64,000 nt of DNA from assembly GCA_036676415.1 (NCBI GenBank), contig JAKFCX010000001.1, positions 1-64,000 on the forward strand, in the 5' to 3' direction. Made by a program: the position numbers and the translations under genes. This DNA comes from JAEZDC01 sp036676415. GTDB taxonomy: Bacteria > Bacteroidota > Bacteroidia > Chitinophagales > Chitinophagaceae. How positions within the stretch are numbered: the first letter of the stretch is position 1; the number at the start of each line of letters is the position of its first letter. Below the pieces are notes generated by a model. The model saw nothing but the letters and a program-made list of their open reading frames with translations, was not told the DNA's origin and made no database searches. This document shows, piece by piece, positions 33,919 through 43,712 of the stretch.

Positions 33919-36006
33919 TTATTTCATTTGTAACGCAAGTTCATATGTGATCTGCAGGTAAGGATCGCTCTCCAGGAAAAGTTTCCATGTATCATGCAGC
34001 TCCTGTAGATTCTCATTACCCTTCAGCCTGTCTTCATCATAATTATGATTTGCAACGGTAAAAACTTTACGCTTATTCATAGAAAATGAAGGCATCTGCT
34101 GAATAAATTTCTTTTTCATATCTAAAGCTTCTTTCCAGTTTAGGGAAAAGTCTTTCTTAGCTAACTCAGCTTTTCTCAAACGGATGTATTGATCCAGGCT
34201 TTTGAAGAATGAAGATGTGTCAATAACAGATCGTGCATACTCCTGTAACAGCTTTGTTGATGCAATTGGTGCAAGCGGTTTATAATATTTATTGGCCTCG
34301 ATTCCTGTTGCAGGTATAGCAAAAGGTTCATCAGCTTCACGTCGTGGATCAGCTTCAGCAATATCTGGCAACATCACATCAGGTTTCACACCTGTAAACT
34401 GTGCCGTTGCTCCATTCACACGATATAGTTTCGACATTGTCATCTTAACATAAGCTGATGTTTTTCTATTGGTGAAATCCTTTAATAAATTGATGGTGGT
34501 ATCCATCGGCAAAACTGCCTGGGCGGTAGCTTTTCCATAAGTTGTAGACCCAACAATTACAGCACGGTTATAATCCTGCAAAGTAGCAGCAACCAGTTCA
34601 GATGCTGATGCACTATATCCATTCACCATCAATAACAATGGACCATCGTAGATAGTACCACGATTCACATCTTTTAAGGTGATTGCTTTTTCACCCTTGT
34701 CCTTTATCTGTCCTACCGGTCCGGCATCAATAAAAATTCCTGCAAGTTCAATGGCTTCCTGTATTGAACCACCACCATTATACCTCACATCAAAAATCAA
34801 TGCCTCGATTCCTTGTTTCTTCAACTTAATAATCTCCCTGGCAACGTCGTTGGCACAACCATTCACATTATTATCCTCATTTTCCCAGTCTTCGTAAAAT
34901 GCAGGAAGAGAAATATACCCAACAGTCTTCTTTCCCTTCAATAAAAAACTTTTTACTTTATCTGCATCAGAATCATCATCCACTATTGCTTTTGCCAGTT
35001 CGATCTTTCGGTTACTTCCATCTGCTTTCTTTACATTGATGATTACTTTCTCATGATTGCTGGCATCTAATATTTCAGCGATATCCTGCAAAGAGGCATC
35101 ACTAACATCAATGGCAGCTTTGCCCTGCCATTGAACTGATATTATCTTATCACCTTCATTCAACTGGCCACTCTGGTAAGCCGGACTTCCGGGCTGAAGT
35201 TTTGAAATGTAAACACTACCACCTTCATCTTCATCAAGACCAAAACCAAACATCATCGATTTTTGTCCCAGCTCACTATCAAAATTTTCCTTGCCCGTTA
35301 CAGAGAAATAATTGGTATGTGGATCATAATAACTGGCTATTAATTCACAATATTTTTCTCCCAATAATTGCTCAACACCTCCCGGGCTATGCAGTTCCTT
35401 TGCAATACTACGTTTGAAAGATGCCATTACCTTTTTCCGGTAAATAACTTCGAGACTATCTATATACTTTTTTGTTAGCGTAGTAGCTGAAGAACTGCTA
35501 TCTGTTACAACTCCCAGTAAGCTTTCCATCACTGATAATTTCAACAACTTACGCAGTTTGTTTCGTTGCGATAATACGTTTACGGGGTAAGCTGAATCTT
35601 CGAAAACCGTAAAGGATTCCTTCGTATTAAATTCAAATGGTGATTTACAAATAGAATTGATCATTGTATCTACCTGCTCAAGCCTCAACTTATAAATGCC
35701 GGAAAGCGTTTGGAGGAATGTGGCCTGCCTGTTTTTTATTTGATCATCAATATGGAAACGATGAAGCCGGAGTTTTGCAATGTCTTCTGCTGTGAAGAAA
35801 ATTTTCTGTTCATCCAATGACTGTAATAAACCATCAAACACTGCTACAGAAAGATCATCATTCAAAAGTTTAGGCTGCAGATGAAATTTCTCTGCCATTC
35901 TTGTCAACACAAATGCTTCTGTTGCCGTCTTATCGAAAGATGCCTGGGCATTTAATAGTTTCGACAAGCAAATTGTCAGCAATACAATAAGTAACTTCTT
36001 CATCAT
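33919..36006 (-). CDS. prc: Carboxy-terminal processing protease Prc/Tsp
   Basis: 695 residues, full length for the Prc subgroup. Signal peptide (LLIVLLTICLSKLLNAQ), N-terminal Tsp domain, PDZ domain (about 225-330, GGSVYISKLQPGSPAYQSGQ) and peptidase S41 core. The catalytic Ser is Ser467 in GYSASASEL and the Lys is Lys492 in TYGKATAQ, 25 residues apart as in E. coli Tsp. A C-terminal DUF3340-type region completes it. This periplasmic protease trims or degrades proteins from exposed C termini. It heads a minus-strand group with the helical protein and the DUF2272 gene. Confidence 0.95.
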   Translation of the reverse strand: MMKKLLIVLLTICLSKLLNAQASFDKTATEAFVLTRMAEKFHLQPKLLNDDLSVAVFDGLLQSLDEQKIFFTAEDIAKLRLHRFHIDDQIKNRQATFLQTLSGIYKLRLEQVDTMINSICKSPFEFNTKESFTVFEDSAYPVNVLSQRNKLRKLLKLSVMESLLGVVTDSSSSATTLTKKYIDSLEVIYRKKVMASFKRSIAKELHSPGGVEQLLGEKYCELIASYYDPHTNYFSVTGKENFDSELGQKSMMFGFGLDEDEGGSVYISKLQPGSPAYQSGQLNEGDKIISVQWQGKAAIDVSDASLQDIAEILDASNHEKVIINVKKADGSNRKIELAKAIVDDDSDADKVKSFLLKGKKTVGYISLPAFYEDWENEDNNVNGCANDVAREIIKLKKQGIEALIFDVRYNGGGSIQEAIELAGIFIDAGPVGQIKDKGEKAITLKDVNRGTIYDGPLLLMVNGYSASASELVAATLQDYNRAVIVGSTTYGKATAQAVLPMDTTINLLKDFTNRKTSAYVKMTMSKLYRVNGATAQFTGVKPDVMLPDIAEADPRREADEPFAIPATGIEANKYYKPLAPIASTKLLQEYARSVIDTSSFFKSLDQYIRLRKAELAKKDFSLNWKEALDMKKKFIQQMPSFSMNKRKVFTVANHNYDEDRLKGNENLQELHDTWKLFLESDPYLQITYELALQMK

Positions 36007-36124
36007 CAGTTGAGGGCTGAAATGGTATAATACTCAAATATAAGGCTTCAAAATTCATGTATGAAATCCGGGAAACATGAAGAAATTATGCATATTGAAG
36101 GCGATAATTTTCAATTGATAAAGG

Positions 36125-37147
36125 TTATTGCTTCGTATCCAACACTTCAATATCAAACTCCAGTATACTATTCGGAGGAATCGTAGCTGCTCTCGTTCTG
36201 ATGGAATAAGCAAAACCCGATGGAATAACGATTTTCAGTTTTCCCCCTGTTCTCACCATAGGTATTGCTATTTGCCAGGCTTTGATTAACCTGTTCAAAG
36301 GAAATGTAGCAGGTTTATCAGTAGCCTGGTCAATTATCTCCGTTGTTCCAAATATGCGAAGTTTATAATAAACGGTAACTGTATCAGTAACGGAAACAGG
36401 TTTGCCATTTCCCATTTCAATAATCTTATAATAAATGCCTGCAGTATCTTTTGATACATCAGTCTTACCAGAAGCAATCGCTTTAGATAAAAGATCTCTT
36501 TCCAATTGATATTGCTGCACACTATCTACATTCGGCATCGGGTTTACAACAGGTCTTGCATCATTATTACTGCCATCTAACTTCTTCCATGATCCTGCTG
36601 ATCGCTGGGCCCATACATTATTTATTGAAGATTGTATAACGGTTTTTTTATGTTTTGCCGAAATAAAAGAAGCTGGTTGTGTTATAGAAGACCATTGCCC
36701 TGAAATTTTACAGGTACCAATGAGTTTCCATTTATTTTCTTCCGGCAAGAAGATATATCCTGAGTACAAAACAAAATTACCTGCTGAATCGGCAGCAGAA
36801 GCAATCAACAACTTGTAGGTGGTATTCAGTTTCCAGTTATATTCCCACTCAAGTTCATCCTTCTCTTTACTTACATCAATACCTGTTGCAACGATGGTGG
36901 CAGAAGCAGGGAATTTAAACTCCACTTCTCTCTCTGCTTTATCTGCCTCCAGCATTAAGCTTACCTCAGAAGTTTTTATACCTGCATATCCCTCTTTTTT
37001 TGAGTTGATTGATTCAATTCTAATCTCTGCGATCAGCGAAACCGCTTTTATACTGTCGGGCAGAACATAATAAAATACCGAATCTTTATCAGCAGCATAT
37101 GATGGAACAACTAGTACTGAAAGAATTAGCAACATGTAAGACCGCAT
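36125..37147 (-). CDS. Envelope protein with C-terminal FKBP-type peptidyl-prolyl isomerase domain
   Basis: 340 residues. Signal peptide (MLLILSVLVVPSYA), then a ~170-residue beta-rich domain with YSGYIFLPEENKWKLIGTC that resembles DUF3472 (uncertain). A short linker with NPMPNVDSVQQYQ and a C-terminal FKBP domain (about 225-340) follow, with DTVTVYYKLRIFGT and the final IPPNSILEFDIEVLD strand characteristic of the family. FKBPs speed cis-trans proline isomerisation and often act as chaperones in the periplasm. It is 118 bases upstream of prc on the same strand, which fits a role in envelope protein quality control. The first domain is an unusual partner. Confidence 0.8.
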   Translation of the reverse strand: MRSYMLLILSVLVVPSYAADKDSVFYYVLPDSIKAVSLIAEIRIESINSKKEGYAGIKTSEVSLMLEADKAEREVEFKFPASATIVATGIDVSKEKDELEWEYNWKLNTTYKLLIASAADSAGNFVLYSGYIFLPEENKWKLIGTCKISGQWSSITQPASFISAKHKKTVIQSSINNVWAQRSAGSWKKLDGSNNDARPVVNPMPNVDSVQQYQLERDLLSKAIASGKTDVSKDTAGIYYKIIEMGNGKPVSVTDTVTVYYKLRIFGTTEIIDQATDKPATFPLNRLIKAWQIAIPMVRTGGKLKIVIPSGFAYSIRTRAATIPPNSILEFDIEVLDTKQ

Positions 37148-37313
37148 ATTGATTTTTTATCATGGGAAAGATACTTTCTTATTTACAAACCAGTCAAGTT
37201 GTGTAAATAAATCCTCAGCTCAGGGCAGTTTTTGATGCTAATCAGGTCATATTACTAATGCAGAGATTGGATATATTTTTGCTATTTTATGTTTTCCCCG
37301 AACTTATTCAGAC

Positions 37314-39872
37314 ATGGACCCAATTGTTACCAATCCGCTGCAGAAGAAACACGATCCCTATTCAGAAAAATTCGAATACCTCGAAGAACTTATCCAGGGG
37401 CAAAGCACAATTTTAGAGATGATCTCGAACGGATCAGACCTAACCGAAATTTTAAATGCCATTGTGCTTTGGGCTGAGAAAGAAAGCACAGAAGGCTTGC
37501 TGGCATCTATTCTTCTTACCAATTACAACGGAGAAAACCTGCTGCACGGTGCGGCACCATCATTACCTGAAGATTACAATAATGCAATTCATGGGGTTTC
37601 GATTGCTGATAATGTGGGCTCTTGTGGTACAGCGGCATTCACAAAACAATTAGTGGTAACGGATGATATAGATAAAGACCCTCGTTGGGCAGCATTTAAA
37701 ACGCTTGCCGGAAAATATGGATTGAAGTCCTGTTGGTCATCTCCATTGATCAATAAAGCAGGTTCCGTGTTAGGCACTTTCGCAATGTACTACAGGCACC
37801 CTAAAAAACCATCAGCACATGATCTCAGGATCATCAAGCTTATAACCAACACTACGATCATTGCCATTGAACTCACCAGGGCAAGAGAAGAGCGATTAGT
37901 TCTTTTGGAGAATGAAAAAAGAGTACATCAGAAAACAAAAGACGAATCAAAACAGTTCTACCGTCTTTTTATGAATATTCCTGCAATGGTAGCGATATTA
38001 AAAGGGCCTGATCATGTGTTTGAATTAGCCAACCCCATATACATGAAAGCAGTGGGACCAAACAGAAATGTTATTGGGAAACCACTTCGTGAAGCGTTGC
38101 CGGAAGTAGTTGACCAGGGTTTTGTAGCGATTCTCGATTCCGTTTATACTACCAGTCAGCCATATTATGGAAACGAAGTATCCATACAACTTGACAAAGG
38201 GCAGGGTTTGGAAACTGCATATTTCAACTTTATATATCATCCCATAAAAAATGAGCAAAACATAACTGAAGGTATTTTCGTCCATGCCGTAGATGTTACC
38301 GAATTAGTAAGTGAAAGAAAAAGAGCGGAGCAGAACGAAGAGCGTTTCAGGAGTTTTGTTTTAAACTCTCCCATGCCAATTGGAATTTATGTAGGAAGAG
38401 AAATGAGGGTGCAAACTGCTAATGATGCAATCTTAAAAGCCTGGGAAAAAGACAGGACGGTCGTTGGGAAAACTTTCCGTGAAGCCCTGCCTGAATTGGA
38501 GGGTCAGCCATTTTATGATATTCTTGATAATGTTTACACTTCCGGAATTCCGTATGAGGCGATAGAAGAAAAAGTTTATTTAATGCGTGATGGAAAGATC
38601 ACTCCAACATACTGGAACTTCAGCTATACACCATTGAAGAATGAATCAGAAAACATCTACGGAGTGATGAATACTGCTGCAGAAGTAACCGAGCTGGTTA
38701 TGGCAAAAAAACAATTACTGGCTGCAGAAGAAACACTGAGATCGGCCATCACTATTTCAGAACTTGGAACATGGCAGATTGATCTGCAGAACTCCAGGAC
38801 TACACTTTCAAAGCGTGTTGCCGATTGGTTCGGCTTGCCTGAACAAGGTGCAACGATGGAAGATGTTATTGAAAGAATCGATGGAGAATATAAGGATCAC
38901 GTCGCTAAATCAATTAAGCAAGCCATTGATTCCAAAGGCGTTTATGAAGTTGAATACAGGGTCATTAATCCATTTACATCCCAGGAAGTTTTTCTATATG
39001 CAAAAGGTAAAGTAGAAACTGATGAGGATGGAAACCTGATGTTTAATGGGATTTGTAAAGACATAACATTTCAGAAGCAGACAGAAAAAGAACTGGCTAA
39101 ACAGGTTGAACTCAGGACAGTTGAGTTACAACAGGCCAATGATGAATTAAATGCACTCAATGATAATCTTAAGCAGTTCGCTTACATTGCAAGTCACGAT
39201 TTGCAGGAACCCTTAAGAAAGATCAACTTGTTCTCTGATATTCTAAAGCAAAAAATAGCAAACAATCCGGATAATGATTTAACTCCTTACATTGGAAAAA
39301 TCAGCCAGGCTGCAAGCCGAATGACAAACCTTATCAAAGATCTGCTGGATTTTTCAAGAGCAGAGGCCGGCAATAAAACATCGGCTACAATCGATCTTGA
39401 AGAAATTGTCGGAAATGTTATTGAAGATTATGAAATGTTGATCCAGCAAAAGAATGCCGTTATCGAGATATCATCTTTACCTGTAATTCCGGGAATTCCA
39501 TTGCAGATGAACCAGCTTTTTTACAACCTTGTCGGCAATGCACTCAAGTTCACAAGAGAGGGTGTAGTTCCTCATATAACAATCAGTTCACGGATCCTGA
39601 CACAAGATGATATACGATCACATGAAAAATTATTTCTCAATACATCGTATGCAGAAATAGTCATAAAAGATAATGGCATCGGGTTTAATCCAAAATTCAG
39701 GGAACATATTTTTTTGATTTTTCAGAGATTACATGGAAAAGATGATTACGAAGGCACCGGAATAGGCCTTGCACTCTGCAAGAAAATAGCAGAGAATCAC
39801 AAAGGAATAATTTTCGCACAGTCAAAAGAAAATGAAGGGGCGGCATTTCATATTATCTTACCTGTGTCATAA
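37314..39872 (+). CDS. Cytoplasmic sensor histidine kinase with GAF and three PAS domains
   Basis: 852 residues and no membrane segment. An N-terminal GAF domain (about 25-195, with VGSCGTAAFTKQLVV) is followed by three PAS-like domains (about 215-335, 345-465 and 475-595). Two of these share the family phrase GKPLREALPE / GKTFREALPE. Then come a coiled coil, the HisKA dimerisation domain with phospho-acceptor His628 in YIASHDLQEPLRKI, and the HATPase domain with NLVGNALKFT, VIKDNGIGF and GTGIGLALCKKIAENH. It would autophosphorylate on a cytoplasmic cue. No response regulator lies beside it, so the partner is elsewhere. It ends in a strong terminator. Confidence 0.93.
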   Translation: MDPIVTNPLQKKHDPYSEKFEYLEELIQGQSTILEMISNGSDLTEILNAIVLWAEKESTEGLLASILLTNYNGENLLHGAAPSLPEDYNNAIHGVSIADNVGSCGTAAFTKQLVVTDDIDKDPRWAAFKTLAGKYGLKSCWSSPLINKAGSVLGTFAMYYRHPKKPSAHDLRIIKLITNTTIIAIELTRAREERLVLLENEKRVHQKTKDESKQFYRLFMNIPAMVAILKGPDHVFELANPIYMKAVGPNRNVIGKPLREALPEVVDQGFVAILDSVYTTSQPYYGNEVSIQLDKGQGLETAYFNFIYHPIKNEQNITEGIFVHAVDVTELVSERKRAEQNEERFRSFVLNSPMPIGIYVGREMRVQTANDAILKAWEKDRTVVGKTFREALPELEGQPFYDILDNVYTSGIPYEAIEEKVYLMRDGKITPTYWNFSYTPLKNESENIYGVMNTAAEVTELVMAKKQLLAAEETLRSAITISELGTWQIDLQNSRTTLSKRVADWFGLPEQGATMEDVIERIDGEYKDHVAKSIKQAIDSKGVYEVEYRVINPFTSQEVFLYAKGKVETDEDGNLMFNGICKDITFQKQTEKELAKQVELRTVELQQANDELNALNDNLKQFAYIASHDLQEPLRKINLFSDILKQKIANNPDNDLTPYIGKISQAASRMTNLIKDLLDFSRAEAGNKTSATIDLEEIVGNVIEDYEMLIQQKNAVIEISSLPVIPGIPLQMNQLFYNLVGNALKFTREGVVPHITISSRILTQDDIRSHEKLFLNTSYAEIVIKDNGIGFNPKFREHIFLIFQRLHGKDDYEGTGIGLALCKKIAENHKGIIFAQSKENEGAAFHIILPVS

Positions 39873-39892
39873 CGAACATATGGCTATAAGAT

Positions 39893-39922
39893 AAAAATGG
39901 CTGCCAATTGGCAGCCATTTTT
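39893..39922. terminator. Bidirectional terminator, 13-bp stem
   Basis: AAAAATGGCTGCC (39893-39905) pairs perfectly with GGCAGCCATTTTT (39910-39922) around loop AATT. It serves the kinase on the plus strand and the HYR protein on the minus strand. Confidence 0.93.
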
Positions 39923-39941
39923 CATAAACCCGGAAAACTGA

Positions 39942-42900
39942 TTAGCGTGCAATCACCACCTGTGTGCTGATCACCTCTTTTCCATTCATAACTCTTATGT
40001 AATAAGTACCAGAAGCATTGTTTCTCAGATCAAACCTTATATCCTGTGTAGAATACTCGGTATTAACATTTCTTGATGCTACGAACTTACCTGTTATATC
40101 TATAACGTTCACCTGGTATGTGCCTGGTTTGAAGTTGATCAATCGAACTTCAAAAGCACCACTTGCAGGATTAGGATAAACCTTCAAAGCAGATGCTTTT
40201 ACAATAGGCTCAACTGTTGTGCCTTTTGCTGCCATGCAGCTTCCAAGATAAGATCCATTTGCTAAATGTGTTGCTACAGCTGATGGAGCAATACATACCT
40301 GAACCCAAGGATTTTTTGCACTGCCTGTACTGTGACATACCAATACTTTATCATTCTTATTGCCACATCTAACGTCTGTAACATTTACATTATAACTGCT
40401 TGATGTAACACAACCATAAGCATCTGTTACAACAAGACTAACCGTGTAAGGTGAGCTGCTGTTTGCAGACGTAGCAGTTACTTTAACTGTTGCTGCATTG
40501 TTAGAACCTACAATTGAAAGGTTATTGCTAACTGTCCAGTTATAATAGTATTGATTAGACCCGCTACCAGTTGCTGATGCTGTAAGCGACAAAGTAGAAG
40601 CTGGTGTATAACCAATATATATTGTATTTGGATTTACACCTTGTGGCAATACAGAACTACCTGCAATACTCACAGCTAATGCATTCGTTACAATTACATT
40701 GTAGCTGCAAGTTGATGTGTTACCATGAATGTCAGTAACTGTCCATGTTACATTTGTTGAACCTACAGGGAATGTTGCATTGGAAAGACTGCTGTTGTTA
40801 TTGTAATTATTAATAACAGATGCAATTCCGCAATTATCTGATGGCGTAATATCGAATTCAGTTCCTTTTACAATGTATGTACAACCCGCATTATCTACTA
40901 CTTTACTGTAAGATGAAGCTGTACAATTTGCAACAGGAGCCTCGTTATCAGCAACAGTTATTACCTGTGTTGAAGTTGAAGTTAATCCTCCACCATCAGT
41001 TGCAGTCCATGTAATGGTTGTATTACCAACAGGGTATGCATCAGTCAATGAAAGATTATCGCTTCTTACTCCTGTAACCACAACATCATTCGAACCACAG
41101 AGAGAAATATCATCTACATAGAATAATGATGGTGCTGAAAGATTCGGCTCTACCCCACCGATATTGCTGGTGTTTGCAAAGAAATCCAAACCACCCAGTT
41201 GTTTTGTTCCGGCTGAATTATTAGCCTGTCTTGAGAACTGCCATGTTTTTACTGCCGTGCCATCAACTGATAAAGTAGTAGCATCTGCATCAAGATCAAA
41301 ATACTGCTCTACATCGAACCATTGGCCCTGAGGATAAGTGAACATTGTAAAAGCCCCGCCAGCCTGTAATACACCATTACCATTTGATGCAAACTGAACC
41401 TGCTGACCCCACTCTAAACCTGCAGTCTCAAAATGTTGCGTGTTGAAGTAAGCTGTTCTGCCTGCAGGAACGTACATCTTCCACTTAACAGTCCATTTGC
41501 CAGTATTTTTATTGCCTAAAAGGTAAAGCTGGTCTTGACCGTTTGCAAACGCTACACTATTCGATCCACTGAAAGACTGTGCATTACTCACATTACCACT
41601 TACACCATAGTAAGGCCATGGGATCCATCTTGAAGATTGTCCACTTACGGCACCTAAAGTATAAGAATCAATATTATCAGTACCGCACTCATTGATTGAA
41701 CAACCTGAAGCTGCAACAGGAGTGGATACATTTACCACAGCACCACATGCATTCATGTCGTTATTAGCAGTGATCGTGTTCACAGCACCAATAACAGGGG
41801 GTGTAGTATTTACAACAGTTACTTTCTGATACCCGATGTTCCAGTTACCTGCACCATCGATTGCCTTCCAGGTAACAACGGTTGTACCTATAGGAAAAGG
41901 AGCAGTTACATCATTAGTTATTGCTACTACTCCGCAATTATCAGTTGCGTTAGCGGTTCCTAAACTAAATCCTGTAGCACTACATGCACCATAAGCTGCA
42001 TTTACAGTAACTGCCGGAGGAGGAATCATAGTTGGCAAAGTCTGGTCAACAACTGTTACAGTGGTGCTGCAAGAACTGGTTGCACCTTTTGAATCAGTAA
42101 CAGTTAATACAACATTTGTGGTTCCGTTATAGTAAGGACCAGCCGGAGAAACACTGAAAGTGATTACATCTCCATCAGGATCTGAAGAACCGTTATCGAA
42201 AGCTATTGCCGCAGGATTAGCCTGGCAATTTGCATTTGCAGCGAAAGTACGAGGACGACAAACTGCAATTGGAGCCTTATTACAAACAGAACCAGGATCT
42301 GCTACTGTAACCATTGAAACTGCAGAACTACTTAAGCCTGCATTATCAGTAATGGTTAAGGTAACAGGGAAACTTTGGCCTGCATCAGCACATGTAAAAG
42401 AAGTACGGCCTGCTGTGATAGCAATAGAAGCAACACTGCAATTATCTGAACTGTTATTGTTCACCTGACCTGCAGTTACACTTGCATTTCCATTTGCGTC
42501 AATGTTTACTGAAACATTTTGTACAGATGCAACCGGTGGTTGATTATCTGCAACTGTTACAGAGAAAGAACAATTAACAAAATTTCCGGAAGGATCAGCG
42601 ATTCTAAAAGTGTTTACGGTAGTTCCTACAGGGAAAACAGAACCACTTCCTAATCCTGACAGCTGTGTAATGCTTGCAGTTCCGCAATTATCGCTATAAG
42701 GAATAGCATAATTATACACTGCTCCGCAAATGCCATCTTGTGCATTAAGCGTTACATTCGAAGGGCAACTTACAACCGGAGCTGTGTTGTCTACCACTTG
42801 TACTCTTACAGGAAAAGTGCATTGCGACGTAAATCCATTGATGTCTGTAGCAGTAGCGGTAACATTTGTTGTACCGACAGGGAAGAATGAACCAGATGGA

Positions 42901-43481
42901 ACACTGTAAGTTATTGAAGCAACGCCACAATTATCAACTGCGGTAGCTGCGAAATTTACATTTGTTCCTGCAGCACCACATGCAACATTTGCTACAGGTG
43001 CAGGACAAGTTAATACCGGACCTGAATTGTCTGTAAAAGTTGCATTAATAGTTACCGGATACAACGAACCACAGCCATCCTGCAATACAACAGTGTTACC
43101 TGAATTCAGTCGAATACTGATCGGAATACCACAAGCCGCAGGTGCAAAATCGTAGTACGCCCAGTTATTATATGTATTGGCTTCTCCGGCACATGCTCTT
43201 AGAACAGTTAATGCAGAACCACCACCAGGTAAATTATTTACAGAGGTATTGTTGATTGCCCCTGTTGGATTAATGTTCTGGGTTAAGCTTGTTGAACCGT
43301 AAGTTGTGGTAATACTCATACCATTACCAACAAGCGATCCTGTGGTCATAGCTCCATGCCAATGTTCTACATAAACACGGATAAAGCCATTGGGCAGCAC
43401 ACGATAAGCCACCTGCACTCCATGTGCAAAAGCGGATGCCGTAGCCAGTACCATGGCAAAAATTAGTAGCAATTTTCTCAT
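39942..43481 (-). CDS. Large HYR-repeat surface protein with T9SS sorting domain
   Basis: 1179 residues from Met at 43481 (MRKLLLIFAMVLATASAFA is a clean signal peptide). An in-frame start 10 codons earlier is less likely. After an N-terminal beta domain there are about six HYR/immunoglobulin-like repeats, recognised by recurring phrases such as DNCGVASITYSVPSG, FPVGTTNVTATATD and NTAPVVSCPSNVTLN. A jelly-roll, LamG/MAM-like domain is inserted at about residues 610-825 (SSRWIPWPYYGV through LFYVDDISLCGS). A Cys-containing region follows, and the C-terminal type A sorting domain (LKVYPNPASGAFEVRL) ends it. It would be displayed on the surface by the T9SS, and adhesion is the usual guess for HYR proteins. 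Confidence 0.87.
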   Translation of the reverse strand: MRKLLLIFAMVLATASAFAHGVQVAYRVLPNGFIRVYVEHWHGAMTTGSLVGNGMSITTTYGSTSLTQNINPTGAINNTSVNNLPGGGSALTVLRACAGEANTYNNWAYYDFAPAACGIPISIRLNSGNTVVLQDGCGSLYPVTINATFTDNSGPVLTCPAPVANVACGAAGTNVNFAATAVDNCGVASITYSVPSGSFFPVGTTNVTATATDINGFTSQCTFPVRVQVVDNTAPVVSCPSNVTLNAQDGICGAVYNYAIPYSDNCGTASITQLSGLGSGSVFPVGTTVNTFRIADPSGNFVNCSFSVTVADNQPPVASVQNVSVNIDANGNASVTAGQVNNNSSDNCSVASIAITAGRTSFTCADAGQSFPVTLTITDNAGLSSSAVSMVTVADPGSVCNKAPIAVCRPRTFAANANCQANPAAIAFDNGSSDPDGDVITFSVSPAGPYYNGTTNVVLTVTDSKGATSSCSTTVTVVDQTLPTMIPPPAVTVNAAYGACSATGFSLGTANATDNCGVVAITNDVTAPFPIGTTVVTWKAIDGAGNWNIGYQKVTVVNTTPPVIGAVNTITANNDMNACGAVVNVSTPVAASGCSINECGTDNIDSYTLGAVSGQSSRWIPWPYYGVSGNVSNAQSFSGSNSVAFANGQDQLYLLGNKNTGKWTVKWKMYVPAGRTAYFNTQHFETAGLEWGQQVQFASNGNGVLQAGGAFTMFTYPQGQWFDVEQYFDLDADATTLSVDGTAVKTWQFSRQANNSAGTKQLGGLDFFANTSNIGGVEPNLSAPSLFYVDDISLCGSNDVVVTGVRSDNLSLTDAYPVGNTTITWTATDGGGLTSTSTQVITVADNEAPVANCTASSYSKVVDNAGCTYIVKGTEFDITPSDNCGIASVINNYNNNSSLSNATFPVGSTNVTWTVTDIHGNTSTCSYNVIVTNALAVSIAGSSVLPQGVNPNTIYIGYTPASTLSLTASATGSGSNQYYYNWTVSNNLSIVGSNNAATVKVTATSANSSSPYTVSLVVTDAYGCVTSSSYNVNVTDVRCGNKNDKVLVCHSTGSAKNPWVQVCIAPSAVATHLANGSYLGSCMAAKGTTVEPIVKASALKVYPNPASGAFEVRLINFKPGTYQVNVIDITGKFVASRNVNTEYSTQDIRFDLRNNASGTYYIRVMNGKEVISTQVVIAR

Positions 43482-43712
43482 AAAAGCGTATTTGGGTTTG
43501 ATTAATGACAAAACAAGTTCACCTCTTAAAAAGAGATAAAATCTACCAGGTTAGTGCGGTGGTTTTTGCAGATTACTTCCTGAGGTTTGTCGGTCTCACA
43601 TGGCTTAGGGTCAAGAAGAAAAAGGGGTGTCTGTAGAATATTGGAATTATCTACAAATAAAGACAATAAGAAAGCTATTTCCTATACCTATAAAGGGGTA
43701 AAATAAAATGTA

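Noticed and set aside
42160..42468. Plus-strand open frame inside the HYR gene
   Set aside because: It is a frame opposite a strongly supported coding region with repeats and has no recognisable domain. It is taken as a shadow.
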